From assembly GCA_023512835.1 (NCBI GenBank), contig CM042084.1, forward strand, positions 45,493,609-45,557,608: a stretch of DNA of 64,000 bases. The letters run 5' to 3'. Under the pieces are notes generated by a model, which was not told where the DNA came from, did not search any database, and saw only the letters and a program-made list of their open reading frames with translations. Below are positions 10,617 through 22,150 of the stretch, one piece after another (the stretch's first letter is position 1; the number at the start of each line of letters is the position of its first letter). The DNA is from Taxillus chinensis. Taxonomy: Eukaryota; Streptophyta; Magnoliopsida; Santalales; Loranthaceae. A program made the translations under genes and the position numbers.

Positions 10617-11373
10617 CTTGCAAGAAAACACACCACAGTAGGAGGGGTGAGCAACCACAACTCAGTAGGGATCATGTCTCCCCAACCCATCCCATGCTCT
10701 TACCATCTATATGAAGAAGTGCTCAAGTGCGGTGTTGTAGCAATTATATTCTAGGCAGGTCATAATCAATACTATACACAACAAGCCACAAAACAAGCAC
10801 AACCATTGCCACAAAAACTCCTCAGTCAGTCCCACTGATAGTAACTCAGCCTCTCAGGCTCCACAGTCAGTCTCACTGACATTAACTCAGTCTCTCAGGC
10901 TCCACAGTCAGTCTCACTGACATTAACTCAGCCTCTCAGGCTCCACAAGTACACAAGCATTGCCTCAGCCTCTCAGGCTTCTTAGGCTCCACAGACATAA
11001 CAACAAACACTTAACATGTATCTCAGTTATTCAGGCATAACAACAAACACTTAACATGCATATCCACACTGGTATAACATCAAACACTTAGTGAGCACAT
11101 CCTCACAGACATTACATCAAACACTTTTCAGGCATAACCACACTGGCATAACATCAATCGCATAACATGCATGGCCTCACAGGCATAATATCAAACACCT
11201 AATATGCAGTGCCACACAGGCCTAATTTCAACCACATACACGCCACTGAAGGCCAACATCCATATAGGACATCACACCTATATGGATTTACATATAATAT
11301 ATATCCAGATTACAAATGGCCTACCACAAGGCCATAACCCTGGGATAGGTACAAGGAAGAACAGAACCCCCAC
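10617..11373 (-). other. Candidate LTR leader intron (D), 757 nt
   Basis: On the minus strand: donor-like CAAG|GTGGGGG and acceptor-like TTTTCTTGCAAG|AA. Same positions relative to TATA and the terminal U5 block as in G, A, C and J. Confidence 0.35.
10829..10951. repeat. 41-bp minisatellite in LTR D
   Basis: About three units of 'ccacagtcagtctcactgac' plus 'attaactcagcctctcaggct'. LTR J carries the same unit (about 42330-42415). Confidence 0.85.
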
Positions 11374-11475
11374 CTTGAAAACGTCCTCCTGCTCTTGCTC
11401 CCGCGCTAGACGCCGTCCTCCCCACGCAAGACGCTCCGCCAGCAAGCCAGCAGCTCTCCTTCCTCCCTCTCTCTA

Positions 11476-11477
<2 letters not shown>

Positions 11478-11518
<41 letters not shown>
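11478..11518. repeat. (CT)n microsatellite
   Basis: About 20 CT units in LTR D. The partner LTR has a longer interrupted tract at 16987-17048. Confidence 0.95.
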
Positions 11519-11522
<4 letters not shown>

Positions 11523-12280
11523 CGGCTGCAATGGCTAGCCAAAAGAAGAACCCTAAACCTAAGAGTCCTTCACCTCTTATATAGGCACACCAACATCAAA
11601 ATGACATAGTTTTGATTAAATGAATCCCAGCATCAAAACAACATAGTTTTGATTGCACAAGCTACAACCTTTCCGCATCCACACACAACAAAATATCCAT
11701 AATTCCAACATGGTCTTTTGGGAAAAGATGATTAGAATAACAAAACCAAGGTGACGGTACAAAAATATGGCTGCACGCCATATTGCACGCCATATCCCCA
11801 ATTGACGTGCAGCTCCAAAAGCTGTGAAATTCTACCCCAAGCTTCCTTGCATCAAGTAGAAGGCTAGTATGCAGTAATATGGTTGCATGCCAATTAGTCC
11901 AATTGGCGTTCAAGGCCTTTGGCTCTGAAACTTCTGTGGAAGGTAGAGGACATCATTCTAAGAAACTTTTGTTCTGCACTCCAATTGATTTGAGGCCATC
12001 TACTTGGTCAAAATTAATCTCCAAAACCTGACAAAATAGCCTAAAAGCGCCTGTATATGCAAATAGCATCTTCCTAGGGCATAAATGCATGTTATCACTT
12101 GTCACGTGCACCTCCCAAAAGTCCCCTCTTGGGCCCATCTCTTGCCTCAAACTTGTGCACCAACATCCAAGGTGTTTTTGCTAAAGTGTGTGGAAAGGAA
12201 ACTCCCTAAAACCCAACAATTTCCACTCACAAGGTATCTGTGGTTAATTTCTTACATTCCGCAAAACACGGGTCATTACA

Positions 12281-12296
12281 TCCTCTCCCCCTTAGG
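12281..12296 (-). other. Element D polypurine tract
   Basis: Minus strand 'cctaagggggagagga' directly before the LTR start TGTAATGACC; the same arrangement is seen at 55594-55605 and at 43645. Confidence 0.85.
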
Positions 12297-12603
12297 AGTT
12301 TTCGTCCTAGAAAAGAAACAACATACAAGGAAAACAAACACAAGCTACCCATTTGCACACGGCGAGCCACAACACCCAAATGGGTCATACACCGCGCACA
12401 GCACATAACGGCACATAACAAGGTACTACCATAATCCATAACCACATGTATCACAATAATGCATATAACACATATCCGCATGTCACAAATACACATCACA
12501 AATATGAACACATGTCTAAAAGACAATACAAATACACCAAATCATACACAACTAATAAAAGAAAACACATCACTATCCCTTGGCCAACAGCCACCTCCAC
12601 TCT

Positions 12604-12690
12604 TAAGATTGTTCGTCCTCGAACAACTCTGGGTGCTGCTCACGGTTCATGGGCTCACGCTCCCACGTCTCCTCCTCACCTAACACATAC
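12604..12690 (-). pseudogene. Residual chromodomain-pol C-terminus in D
   Basis: The minus strand reads 'EEETWER..' through '..PELFEDEQS' and a stop, the same final 24-28 codons that end the pol of A and B. Upstream the homology stops abruptly, so integrase, RT and most of the chromodomain are missing. The same join is present in C (about 63715-63791). Confidence 0.8.
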
Positions 12691-12699
12691 TTCACAAGT

Positions 12700-15450
12700 A
12701 GTCACATGTCACAATGGTGTAAGACATATACTCCCATTGCCAACTCACAACATAAACACCACCACAAGGAACAGCTCACAAAACACTACTACACGTTTAA
12801 CGTTCCACTGCCCAGTCGCCAACACCATACAAACGCATCCGTTGGGAGTTTCCTCACAACTGTCCCACCTTTGGACTTTTCGTCCCCGAAAAGGGAAACC
12901 AAATAGTAAACAACACGAAAAGATCAAAGCAACACATAATGCAGTCATTACCACAAATGTTGGAGATGCCAACTCGCGGCACAATGGGACCAACACTCCA
13001 CAACGTGAAATACCCAACAATGACCCACCAATTGGGATTTAAAGTCAACTCAGCCTCAGCCCATAGGTAGACCTCGCCCTAACAACAAGCACAATGAGGT
13101 CACAATGAAACACAAACAAATATGATAGCATTATGCAAACCACAATCACATTCCCACACAGGGAGCTCACCTCAGCAGCACCATCATCACTGCGAAAACC
13201 ACCTCACTCAAGCAAGGAACATTGAAACCCAACCAACGCCAATGGTGACGCAGAACGAAGTACAAGCCCAGACACCACAACACGAGAATGGAGTGTGCCC
13301 TCAACCGTTCGGTCGCAGTCAACCTGGCGCCCAATGAAGTCCAAGGATGAACTCAAAACAGTAAATGCAGCACCACACACACAACCATGGTAAGACCAAA
13401 ACCCACTATCGGGCTATCACTAGTCACCGACTTTGAGAATCGACCTCCTTGATCACGGTCAAATAGAGATCCACCAAGGTCCCACACAGCCTTCACAACT
13501 GAGGCTTACCGTACAACCCAAGAGATAATGCCTTACCAAGTCAGCAGACGCACCACGCAATAGGAATCCTTTGACACCAAGTAATTATGAACAACATAGT
13601 TCTCCCCACACTGAAAACTCTCCTATCTGCAACATGACCACAATGGAATCCTCTGTGTCACCACTCACAGGTCACAAGAAAATCCCTTGCCTCCAAGACA
13701 TACTCCACCTCATGGCCCACCAACTCCGCCATATCAACTATTACGTTCTATCTCAACACACCAACAAAACACTCAAATAGACGAAGAAATACTCAGGCTC
13801 TAGCCGCAGCTTAATATGGTCACTGCAATTCCTCCGGGTAGGCATAGGAAACAAGACATGCAAACTCCTGATTCGGGACATTCACGTAGCTCCTAAACAC
13901 ACCAACACCTTGATGGCGTGGACCATCTCACTTACCGTATAAAAACGCACACGAAAGACCTTTAAGAAGAACATATGTAGCATGAAGACCCCATAATAGC
14001 CGCAGGACACAAATCCCCCCCCAAAGGAGTAGCACTAATACCCCTTACAAGCAAAAACTCACATCTGACTCCATTCTGTGAATCACAACTCATCAATACT
14101 TTCACACTTTAACTTAGCATGCCATCACATGTGACAAGGAATAACATCAACATTACACATAACACCCCTCTTTATCCCACACCGCACATGATATGCGCAT
14201 GCATCACCTCCTACTCCTCTGCATATGTATACCACGAGACCCACACATAAGAACTTTGCTATACCCCTTTAGCACATATGCAACACACATAACAAAACAA
14301 AGCAACCACAACACATGAAATAAACTACTATGTAGAACACATGTAAGAGAGAACATACTAGCCCCCACCTCCTCGCCTCTTTTAAGCCTATTACCCATAG
14401 GACATGGATTAACGGAATGGTCCTACCACCAGGAGTACATCCTCAACCCCTCGGACCCAATTATGAGGAAAAAACCAAACAAGGCCTGCCCAATCTCACT
14501 CGCTTGCCTGCTTGCACTGATTGGATTCACTGGGCATGATCCTATAAACTCACTCGTAACTTAGTTCCATAACTCATCACATTTTTATACATACGCAAAC
14601 CCATTTCACCACATATCCTATGAACATTACCCAAGGTCTTTCACACACCACCAGCATGACACGTGGTCAATGTTTGGCCACCCAAGAATTTGCAGCCACC
14701 TCCATAGGACCCCCATAAGAACCTTAAAACCACATACCACTCTCGCCAATCAATTTAGATCTCAATGACTCAAGGAGTGGGTTATACTAGTGGCAATTTC
14801 CTCCCTCAACCTTGACACTTGGAAAGGTTACCAAAAGAACATCCCTCTTAGGTAGCACATCTATAGAAACCTCTACTCACATGAAAACACATTTCTATTA
14901 CTCAAGGTTGCCACAGCGGGGTCACACACTACCCAGAGGTAATCTCACCTACGCCAGAGTATTAGGGGTAACACAGTAACATTTATTACTTTCCTCACAC
15001 ACGGGCGCCCAAAATTGGCTACCACACAAAGATACGATTAACACTTTAGACCACATTAAAACCACCAACTCTTTCTAACAACTATTTATAACCATTAGTA
15101 ATTTATTAGTCTTTTGGTGTCATATATATATTTTTATTTATTTTACTCATTTATTCTCTAGTAGGTCCCCAACTACGTCCATCCAAAATGGTAACTCAAA
15201 CGACCTTCTAAGCCTCACCTAACATAAAACAGTGGCTCAAGAGCCCACCCAGCGAGAATACCCCTCTATCACAAGTGTCTTAATTAAATTGCTAGAAACT
15301 CAGCAATCAAAGGTTCACCCATCCTCACCTAATCCAGCACGAGACTCAACCGATCACTATCGTTAAAAGAATATGATACCACCAATAAACAGAAATCTTA
15401 ACACGCGAGAATCAAAATTGTACCCTTGACTAAGGAAAGTTCTGCCATGC
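12700..15450 (-). other. Element D shared non-coding interior
   Basis: About 2.75 kb with no retroelement domain on either strand. It is collinear, in reverse orientation, with 60840-63700 of element C. A + strand (antisense) frame at 13571-13780, followed by two stops, corresponds to a 141-codon open frame in C. Long His/Thr/Asn-rich + strand frames here (12446-13042) look like composition shadows. Confidence 0.75.
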
Positions 15451-15459
15451 TCTCCTCCT

Positions 15460-16050
15460 AGCCTCACTTGAATTTTGCTTTATCCCTAGCTCGTTGAGCC
15501 AGTCCTCTAGCACCATGACTTGCTTTACCAAAACAGGCTGTCTGGAGATGTCCTACTTTTCCATAGATGTGACACTAGTACTTCTTCCTGCCATACTCTT
15601 TTCCAATGTCCCGGTTGTCCACTGCAAGAACAACCCCTTTGGGAAACTGGTCTCTGCCTCTTCAGCCCCTTCTTGCTGATCAGACAACTATACTTCAGTT
15701 AATCTTCACCCAAGCTCCCCCCGATGATGTGGGTTGATAGCTCTCGGCGTACCTCGCTCTTAATTAGTTGTCGAATCTCATCCTTCATCCCTTGAATTAC
15801 CAGGCTTAAGATGCCAACCTCTGCCATGATTAGATCATTACTTACATCCTGCAGCTCACCCACTTGCCCAGCCCGAGGGCGGGCTTCTCTGCTACCTCAA
15901 TAGTGGTACAGGTCATAATTTTCAGAGACATTGGCTCCACGAAAAGGCAGCGCTCCAGGTTATCACTCAACAAATCTCAATACCATTACCGACTAGGCAT
16001 TCTGAGCTATAACTAACCTCAAAACATGCATTATCACCACACAAATTCAT
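15460..16050 (-). pseudogene. Element D gag stub with CCHC relic
   Basis: Reverse complement of the C gag stub (60299-60830): a short N-terminal frame with a charged helical end ('EIRQLIKSEVR' type), followed in another frame by a CX2CX4HX4C zinc knuckle, which lies near 15500-15560 here. The capsid core of Gag is not present. It is interrupted by stops. Confidence 0.6.
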
Positions 16051-16316
16051 GGATGCACATCACAGACTATACAAGTTCACACCTTTACATTGCACATATA
16101 ATCTATACTTAAGTGGATATCTCATTGTTTTGAACACGACATCGCTTCTTCCACACAATACCATACAAAGGTACATACTCAATCATTCACAGAACACCAA
16201 CATTATTGTATTTTATGTTATTTTATTTTATTTTCCGTTCGTTCACATTTTACAAGCTTCAAGTTCATAAGCACTCAGTTTCAATACCACAAATTCTTTT
16301 CCATGCTTTCATGCTC

Positions 16317-16980
16317 GAGGGATCATGTCTCCCACATAGTAGGAGGGGTGAGCAATCACAAGGCTCATAGGGATCATGTCTCCCCAACCCATCCCATGCT
16401 CCTACCATCTATGAAGCCCAAAGTGCTCAAGTGTGGTGTTGTGGCAATTATATAATTCACACTTAATGGTCATAATCAATACTATACACAACAAGCCACA
16501 AAACAACAAACACTTAACATATATCTCAGGTTATTCAGCTGCATAACAACAAACACTTGACATGCATATCCACACCTGGTATAACGTCAAACACTTACAA
16601 GCACAAGCACATCCTCACTCGGCAACATTACATCAAACACTTTTCAGGCATAACCACACTGGCATAACATCAATCGCATAACATGCATGGCCTCACAGGC
16701 ATAATATCAAACACCTAATATGCAGTGCCACACAGGCCTAATTTCAACACATACACGCCACTGAAGGTCAACATCCATATAGGAGATCACACCTATATGG
16801 CTTTACATATAATATATATCCAGATTACAAATCGCCTACCACAAGGCCATAACCCTGGGATAGGTACAAGGAAGAACAGAACCCCTACCTTGAAAACGTC
16901 TTCCTACTCTTGCTCCCGCGCTAGACGCCGTCCTCCCCACGCAAGATGCTCCGGCAGTAAGCCAGCAGCTCTCCTTCCTT

Positions 16981-17046
<66 letters not shown>

Positions 17047-17765
17047 TTCTACGACGGCTGCAATGGCTAGCCAAGAGAAGAACCCTAAACCTAAGAGTCC
17101 TTCACCTCTTATATAGGTACACTAACATCAAAACGACGTAGTTTTGATTGCACAAGCTACAACCTTTCCACATCCCCACACGATAAAATATCCATAATTC
17201 CAATATGGTCCTTTGGGAAAAGATGATTGGAATAACAAAACCAAGGTGACGGTACAAAAATATGGCTGCACGCCATATTACACGCCATATCCCCAATTGA
17301 TATGCAGCTCCAAAAGCTGTGAAATTCTACCCAAAGCTTCCTTGCATCAAGTAGAAGGCTGGTATGGAGTAATATGCTTGCACGTTAATTGGTCCAATTG
17401 GCGTTCAAGGCCTTTGGCTCTGAAACTTCTGTGGAAGGTAGAGGACATCATTCTAAGAAACTTTAGTTCTGCACGCCAATTGATTTGAGGCCATCTACTT
17501 GGTCAAAATTAATCTTCAAAACAGCCTAAAAGCGCCTGTATATGCAAATAGCATCTTCCTAGGGCATAAATGCACGTTATCACTTGTCACGTGCACCTCC
17601 CAAAAGTCCCCTCTTGGGCCCATCTCTTGCCTCAAACTTGTGCACCAACATCCAAGGTGTTTTTGCTAAAGTGTGTGGAAAGGAAACTCCCTAAAACCGA
17701 ACAATTTCCACTCACAAGGTATCTGTGGTTAACTTCTTACATACCGCAAAACACAGGTCATTACA
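16317..17765 (-). mobile_element. Element D 5' LTR, U5 deleted
   Basis: It matches the 3' LTR from the TGTAATGACC end (17765) inwards but lacks about 300 bp of U5, the primer site and the start of the leader. At the break the words 'gggatcatgtctccc' occur twice (16319-16333 and about 16370-16384), a small duplication at the junction. Confidence 0.85.
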
Positions 17766-18825
17766 TTAGAGCAGCCTCACTTAAATATAACTTTCTTTTC
17801 TCTCCTCTCATGCCTTACTATCAATGCCTAACAGCTAAGGATTTACTCTTACACTCGCTACTAGCTATTGATTAAGTTTTTGCCACGTAAACATTAGAAG
17901 TCCCCATTGTGCTCGTCAAGGAAAAGACACCCTCTAGTCTACTTTTTGCCACTCACACACTTTGCTTTGCTCAATGAACTCACACTCTACTCTAATGATT
18001 GATAAAACACATCTTGAGCCAAAGAATTGAGTTCACAACTCAGCCATTATGGCTTTTATTCTGCAAAACTTTTGTTTTTTTTTTGTTTTTTTTTTGTTTT
18101 TTTTGAAACACACTTCTTTTAAATAATAACTTTACAAGGTTGCATTTTATGCTCTCCCTTGATGGATTATTCACTCTACTATTTTCCTCACACAGCCCTT
18201 TTGTTGCACATAAACAGCAATATATATATATATTTTTTTGAATTAAGCTGAAATACTTGAATCATTAACACCATACACCAAACACTGAGCCACGAACAGG
18301 TACTTTCTTATGCCTAAGTAACTCCAACCATTAAATAGCTAATAATGAACATTAAGAGCAAATTAGTAACCCAATAACCCATAAAATACACTCAAAGGCA
18401 AGATAATGGTGCTCTTAAAAAGTATATGCTTATTCTGCACTCAACTTCAGGGTTTACAAAGCTCATCCTAACATAACATGCTCAACTTACTATTCAAATG
18501 TCAGCTCCAAAATCATGGTGATATCATACAAAAAGAAAAGACATGCTCAACTAACTTATAACACACCTTAACGATTGAAACATCTTTATCACAACAAGAT
18601 ACTAAGGTGGTCAATATAGTCAACCAGAAGTTGCATACCTTGGTAGCCATGCACCTCACAGGCAAAACATATATTCACTGCAAAAACATAAAATAAAAAG
18701 AAAAAATAAAGCATGCATGCAAACAAACAAGCAACCGGTTCAAGGGAAATCCCCCCCCCCCCCCCCCACACTTAAACGATGCGATGCCCTCAGAGCATGG
18801 GAAAAGGAAAAAAGGAAGAAGACCA
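17766..18825 (-). other. Element E 3' non-coding part with G/C homopolymer
   Basis: Non-coding stretch between the env-slot frame and D. It holds T-runs (about 18068-18105) and a C17 run at 18751-18767. On the minus strand the latter reads 'tttaagtgtg' followed by G17, which resembles the terminal PPT ('caagtgtggggg') and may be a second, internal polypurine tract. Confidence 0.6.
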
Positions 18826-20277
18826 TTACCGGTTGGTGGGTACGCTGTAGTAGAAGATAACTTGGGCCAACATTCGTCTAAGACGTGCGACAAAGTCAGC
18901 CGTTGTTTCTCCTGTGAGCGCCCAAGTATCCTTATACTGCAACAGAGCTATCAAATAATAGCAGACAAAAATCCCACAGCTGAATTGATCAGGTTGTTGG
19001 GGAAGCTCCATTTCATTGAAGTGCACCAGAGGAAACTTGGATGTCAACAACCTTTCTTTTCGGAGTGCATTTTTGATTTTTTCCAAGAAACCATGGACGA
19101 GCTTCTTCTTTCGTGTGGAAAACCCATGGGCTTGGCTCGGGTCATAAAGGAAAGCATGGCCCACACTCAGGTCCAACTGCAAGAGTATGAAGTGTCGATC
19201 AAGGAGGACCGGTATAAGAACCTCATGGACCTGGTGCCAAGAGCGATGTCCTTCTGCTGCTCCATTCATCCGCCGGCAGAAAATGTGCTCTTCTAATGGC
19301 TGCTCATATATCTCGCACAGCATGATAGAGGTGTACTGAGCCATAGGGTAGTCGTTGGGCTCAGCCTCCACTACGTGTCGCATCGTATGGCAGAATAAGT
19401 CAACGTCATTGGAAGATAAGTACTCATCAGCTAGGATACGCTGCAAATAGGATGACGTGAAGACTTCTGAATCACGCGTAAAACGTGCTTGCAAGGTGTC
19501 TCCGTAAGTAAACTGCTGAAAAGCAGCTGTGGCATCAGCAGTGGAGAGGGCCGGATGAAGATGAATGTAGATGGGCTCCCTTAGGTTATCTTTCTGGGGA
19601 GCTTCTGATGACGCACCGGACCACCATTGCAACGGCTGGATGAAGGGAACAAGGGCCTGTGAAGAGCTGGGCCCTGTTGGTGGTGTAAAATAAACGGGAG
19701 CTGCTAGAAGAAAGGGTGGAGCGGTGTAGGGCTCCGCCTCTTGCGGATACTGTGGATACTCCGGTGTCTCTTCGCTATGTGCAGCGTGCTGCTGTACCGG
19801 AGGTAACGGTGCGTCAAATGGATCCTCCACAGGAGGTGTATGAGTTTTCTTCTTCTTCCCCAGGGCCTTCCAGATCTTACCAAGCAGATCTTTGACTTCC
19901 TTCTGTTCCTTGAGGATGAGAGTTTGATTTTTCTTCAGCAGCCCGATCTCCTGAACGGTTTCCGCCTGTGCCTCTTGTAGTTGAGCAGTTTGCCTCCGTA
20001 AGTCTTCATAAGAAGCAGCAGGAGTTGGCTCCGGGGCTTCCCATGGTTGGGAAGATGGACGAGAGGTTGCTTGTTGGTCTTGCGCGATGTACTCGAGCAA
20101 CTCATCCAGCTGAAGTCTTGTGATGTGGCCACTAGTGAAGGCCCAGTTAAGAACATCAGCTTCACTGATAACTTGGCCACTGACGCCTTGGAAGAAATTG
20201 TAGACTTCCTCCTTGTGAACATTGAACTGCATGTACATGGCAGTCAATTGGAAGATGTGCTGTCGGCAGGCATTCAT
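18826..20277 (-). CDS. Ulp1/SENP-like C48 cysteine protease in env slot
   Basis: A 483-codon frame downstream of integrase, where Athila elements usually have an env-like gene. Residues about 85-140 form a charged helical, probably coiled-coil segment ending in a Lys-rich patch (140-144). Residues 145-225 are Pro/Gln-rich. The C-terminus matches the Ulp1/SENP fold: 'DRHFILLQLDL' with His362, 'AFLYDPSQ' with Asp379, and 'QQPDQFSCGIFVCYY' with Gln428 and Cys434. The His-Asp spacing of 17 and Gln-Cys spacing of 6 agree with Ulp1. The family cleaves SUMO-type isopeptide or peptide bonds; the role here is unknown. No transmembrane segment is evident. The frame continues that of the upstream ORF. 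Confidence 0.8.
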   Translation of the reverse strand: MNACRQHIFQLTAMYMQFNVHKEEVYNFFQGVSGQVISEADVLNWAFTSGHITRLQLDELLEYIAQDQQATSRPSSQPWEAPEPTPAASYEDLRRQTAQLQEAQAETVQEIGLLKKNQTLILKEQKEVKDLLGKIWKALGKKKKTHTPPVEDPFDAPLPPVQQHAAHSEETPEYPQYPQEAEPYTAPPFLLAAPVYFTPPTGPSSSQALVPFIQPLQWWSGASSEAPQKDNLREPIYIHLHPALSTADATAAFQQFTYGDTLQARFTRDSEVFTSSYLQRILADEYLSSNDVDLFCHTMRHVVEAEPNDYPMAQYTSIMLCEIYEQPLEEHIFCRRMNGAAEGHRSWHQVHEVLIPVLLDRHFILLQLDLSVGHAFLYDPSQAHGFSTRKKKLVHGFLEKIKNALRKERLLTSKFPLVHFNEMELPQQPDQFSCGIFVCYYLIALLQYKDTWALTGETTADFVARLRRMLAQVIFYYSVPTNR

Positions 20278-20298
20278 GGGAGTAGAGGTGTCCCTAAA

Positions 20299-21210
20299 CT
20301 ACTCAGTGGGTCGCTCCATATGCACGCTATGACGTGAAGGCTGTGGAGCGATGTGGATACTATCTCCCCATTTGCCCTTGTAACTAACGCCTAAGGTACC
20401 CTCTGGATGGAGAACTCGTAACCGCAGGTTATCCGGGAAAACAATGGGGACTACTTGAGCACTAAGATGACCATATTGATACTGCAGAAGCATACTAAGT
20501 AGTCGACCATATAAACATTTGTGAATATCCCGTTTCCACAGTTTAAAAATTTCAGCAGCCCAATCAATGTGTAACTGACGATTGATGCAAAACATAAACT
20601 CCAAATGGGACTTAGGGACTGAGTCTACGCCACTAGTCTGTAACAGTAAGCACCTCCCTACCAAATTAGCAAGGCAACGGTATTTCCCATGAAATCCGTT
20701 TTTAGTAAATTGCCGATGTTTCCCAAATTCCTTATTATACTGTAAAGCTCTACCATAATCTCCTAAGTTCAAGTCAGGTATGGCATGCATGGGATTTGGC
20801 AGATCAAAGCAGTCTCTCAACATAGCAGGGGAAATAGAAATTAAGACACCTTGAACCTCCCCAATGATCTCATCATCTTCCTCATTAACATAGACTGAAT
20901 TATAAAAGTCTAACATGGCAGGGTAATATAGATCACTGCGAGCGCATACTAACCTTCTCAGCCCCAAAGCTTGCAGCTTGGTCATAACTTCTTCAATCCA
21001 ATCAAGCGTGGAGGACTCCAGGATCTCCCAATCAAGTACATTCCCCATGAAGATCGTGTCGGCTTCTCTCAATGCCAAAGGCATAGAGGTGGCAGAGGCT
21101 TCAGGACTGCCTTCTCTTTGGCGGGCTCTTCTTGCGTGCACCATGACTAACCCAGAAAGGAATTTGCTCTCAGCAGGAAGGAAGAGGAAAGTATGAGATG
21201 TGAGTTTCAA
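20299..21210 (-). CDS. Env-slot N-terminal domain (plant transposon protein-like)
   Basis: A 303-codon frame just 5' of the C48 frame. It has the look of the 'putative plant transposon protein' domain (Pfam Transposase_32 type) found in Athila-like env-slot ORFs: 'DLYYPAMLDFYNSVYV' and 'FHGKYRCLANLVGRCLLL'. A related motif ('FQGRYRCMAVILSRCLL') occurs in element I. The frame ends at a TAG (20299-20301). The next frame begins seven codons later in the same phase, so both were very likely one 794-codon protein. No signal peptide or membrane anchor is convincing. Confidence 0.6.
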   Translation of the reverse strand: MKLTSHTFLFLPAESKFLSGLVMVHARRARQREGSPEASATSMPLALREADTIFMGNVLDWEILESSTLDWIEEVMTKLQALGLRRLVCARSDLYYPAMLDFYNSVYVNEEDDEIIGEVQGVLISISPAMLRDCFDLPNPMHAIPDLNLGDYGRALQYNKEFGKHRQFTKNGFHGKYRCLANLVGRCLLLQTSGVDSVPKSHLEFMFCINRQLHIDWAAEIFKLWKRDIHKCLYGRLLSMLLQYQYGHLSAQVVPIVFPDNLRLRVLHPEGTLGVSYKGKWGDSIHIAPQPSRHSVHMERPTE

Positions 21211-22150
21211 GCTTGGAGCCCCTCCCTATTTATAGTGATTCACCACAAGGGTAAAAGATGAAATTGACCCTCTTAAAGTGCTCCATTATTTCACGTGCAG
21301 AACAAAGAATACTCTAGAAGATGCCAGCTATCTCTCACCGAAATTTCAGACTGATTGGCCAAAGGTAGGTGTGCACGTGAAAAGCGTGATTTCACGCGCA
21401 GGGCTTGGATGAATCTAGACACTTCCAGCTGTCTTCCACCAAAATTTGAGATCGAAAAGACGCTTCTATCCTTGTGCACGCGAAAAGCTTTTTTCACGGG
21501 CAGGTCTCAGAAAGGTCTAGAGGATGCCAGTTGCCTTTGTGCAAACGTTCAGATCGATTGGACCATCCTACCCTTGTGCACGCGAAAATCCTTTTCACGG
21601 TCAGGGCCTTTTTTGTCCAAATTTCACCAGTAGGTCATGAATGAACTGTAGATCCATTATACATGTGCACGTGAAATACTGCTTCTCACGGGCAAGCTGG
21701 TTGACACCCTAAATGAAGCCCAAAGTTGCTGAAATTTGACAGGCTAGTAGCCCATCTCTCAAGGACAAAAACGTGTCAGTTAGTGGGCCCAAAATACCAT
21801 CTCATAGTCCATAACTTCATCTCCTTGGTTTTACAATAGAGTGGAGTGGGCTCCTCTGATTTAATTCAACTGGGCTTGGATTTGGGCCTTAGAAAATTTA
21901 TCTAAAGTTCTGATACACAGGCCCAAGTAAGCCCAAGCAGAAATAAGCTCCATCAAAGAAATATGGGCCTAGGCCCTGGTTCAAATGCTGCACATAAAAT
22001 TAAAACAAAGCAGATATGCACTCCCTACAGACTATGGGTTAAAGCACACAATAAAATACAATAAAATAGAATAAAAAAGGAAAAGAAATCACCATGGGTT
22101 GACTCCCATGAAGCGCTGAGTTTAGGTCTTTAGCTTAACCGTTCCCTCTG
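21211..22150 (-). other. Element E pol-to-env spacer with hairpin repeats
   Basis: No coding frame. The part at 21288-21690 holds four or five imperfect units of about 100-120 bp. Each has a self-complementary pair such as 'gcacgcgaaaagc..tttttcacgggc' and a linker like 'aggtctagaggatgccag'. The remainder is AT-rich and ends shortly after the integrase stop. Confidence 0.65.

Larger units (their letters stand above)
10327..12280 (-). mobile_element. Element D 3' LTR
   Basis: On the minus strand it runs from TGTAATGACCCGTG to GGGCGTGACA, 1954 bp. It contains a TATA-like CTATATAAGA (11575-11584), CT/GA tract (11478-11518), the covarying TCCATATAGG hairpin (11259-11286), a 41-bp minisatellite (10829-10951), and donor/acceptor-like sites at 11373 and 10617. 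Confidence 0.92.
10327..17765 (-). mobile_element. Non-autonomous chromovirus-related element D
   Basis: Minus-strand insertion in E with TSD TTAGA (10322-10326 and 17766-17770). Layout on the minus strand: truncated 5' LTR 17765-16317, gag stub and CCHC relic (about 16050-15460), about 3 kb without pol, the last codons of a chromodomain pol (about 12690-12604), PPT 12281-12296 and 3' LTR 12280-10327. Element C has the same interior, so this is a replicating deletion-derivative family and not one decayed copy. Confidence 0.9.

Noticed and set aside
10820..11200. Possible CRISPR array (regular short repeats in LTR D)
   Set aside because: Direct tandem units without unique spacers, inside an LTR of a plant retroelement.
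12446..13042. 198-codon His/Thr/Asn-rich frame antisense to D
   Set aside because: Composition shadow of an AC-rich strand. It overlaps the residual pol end on the other strand, and the C copy is broken into pieces.
18784..19296. 170-codon + strand frame
   Set aside because: Antisense to the C48 protease frame, which has a clear catalytic signature.
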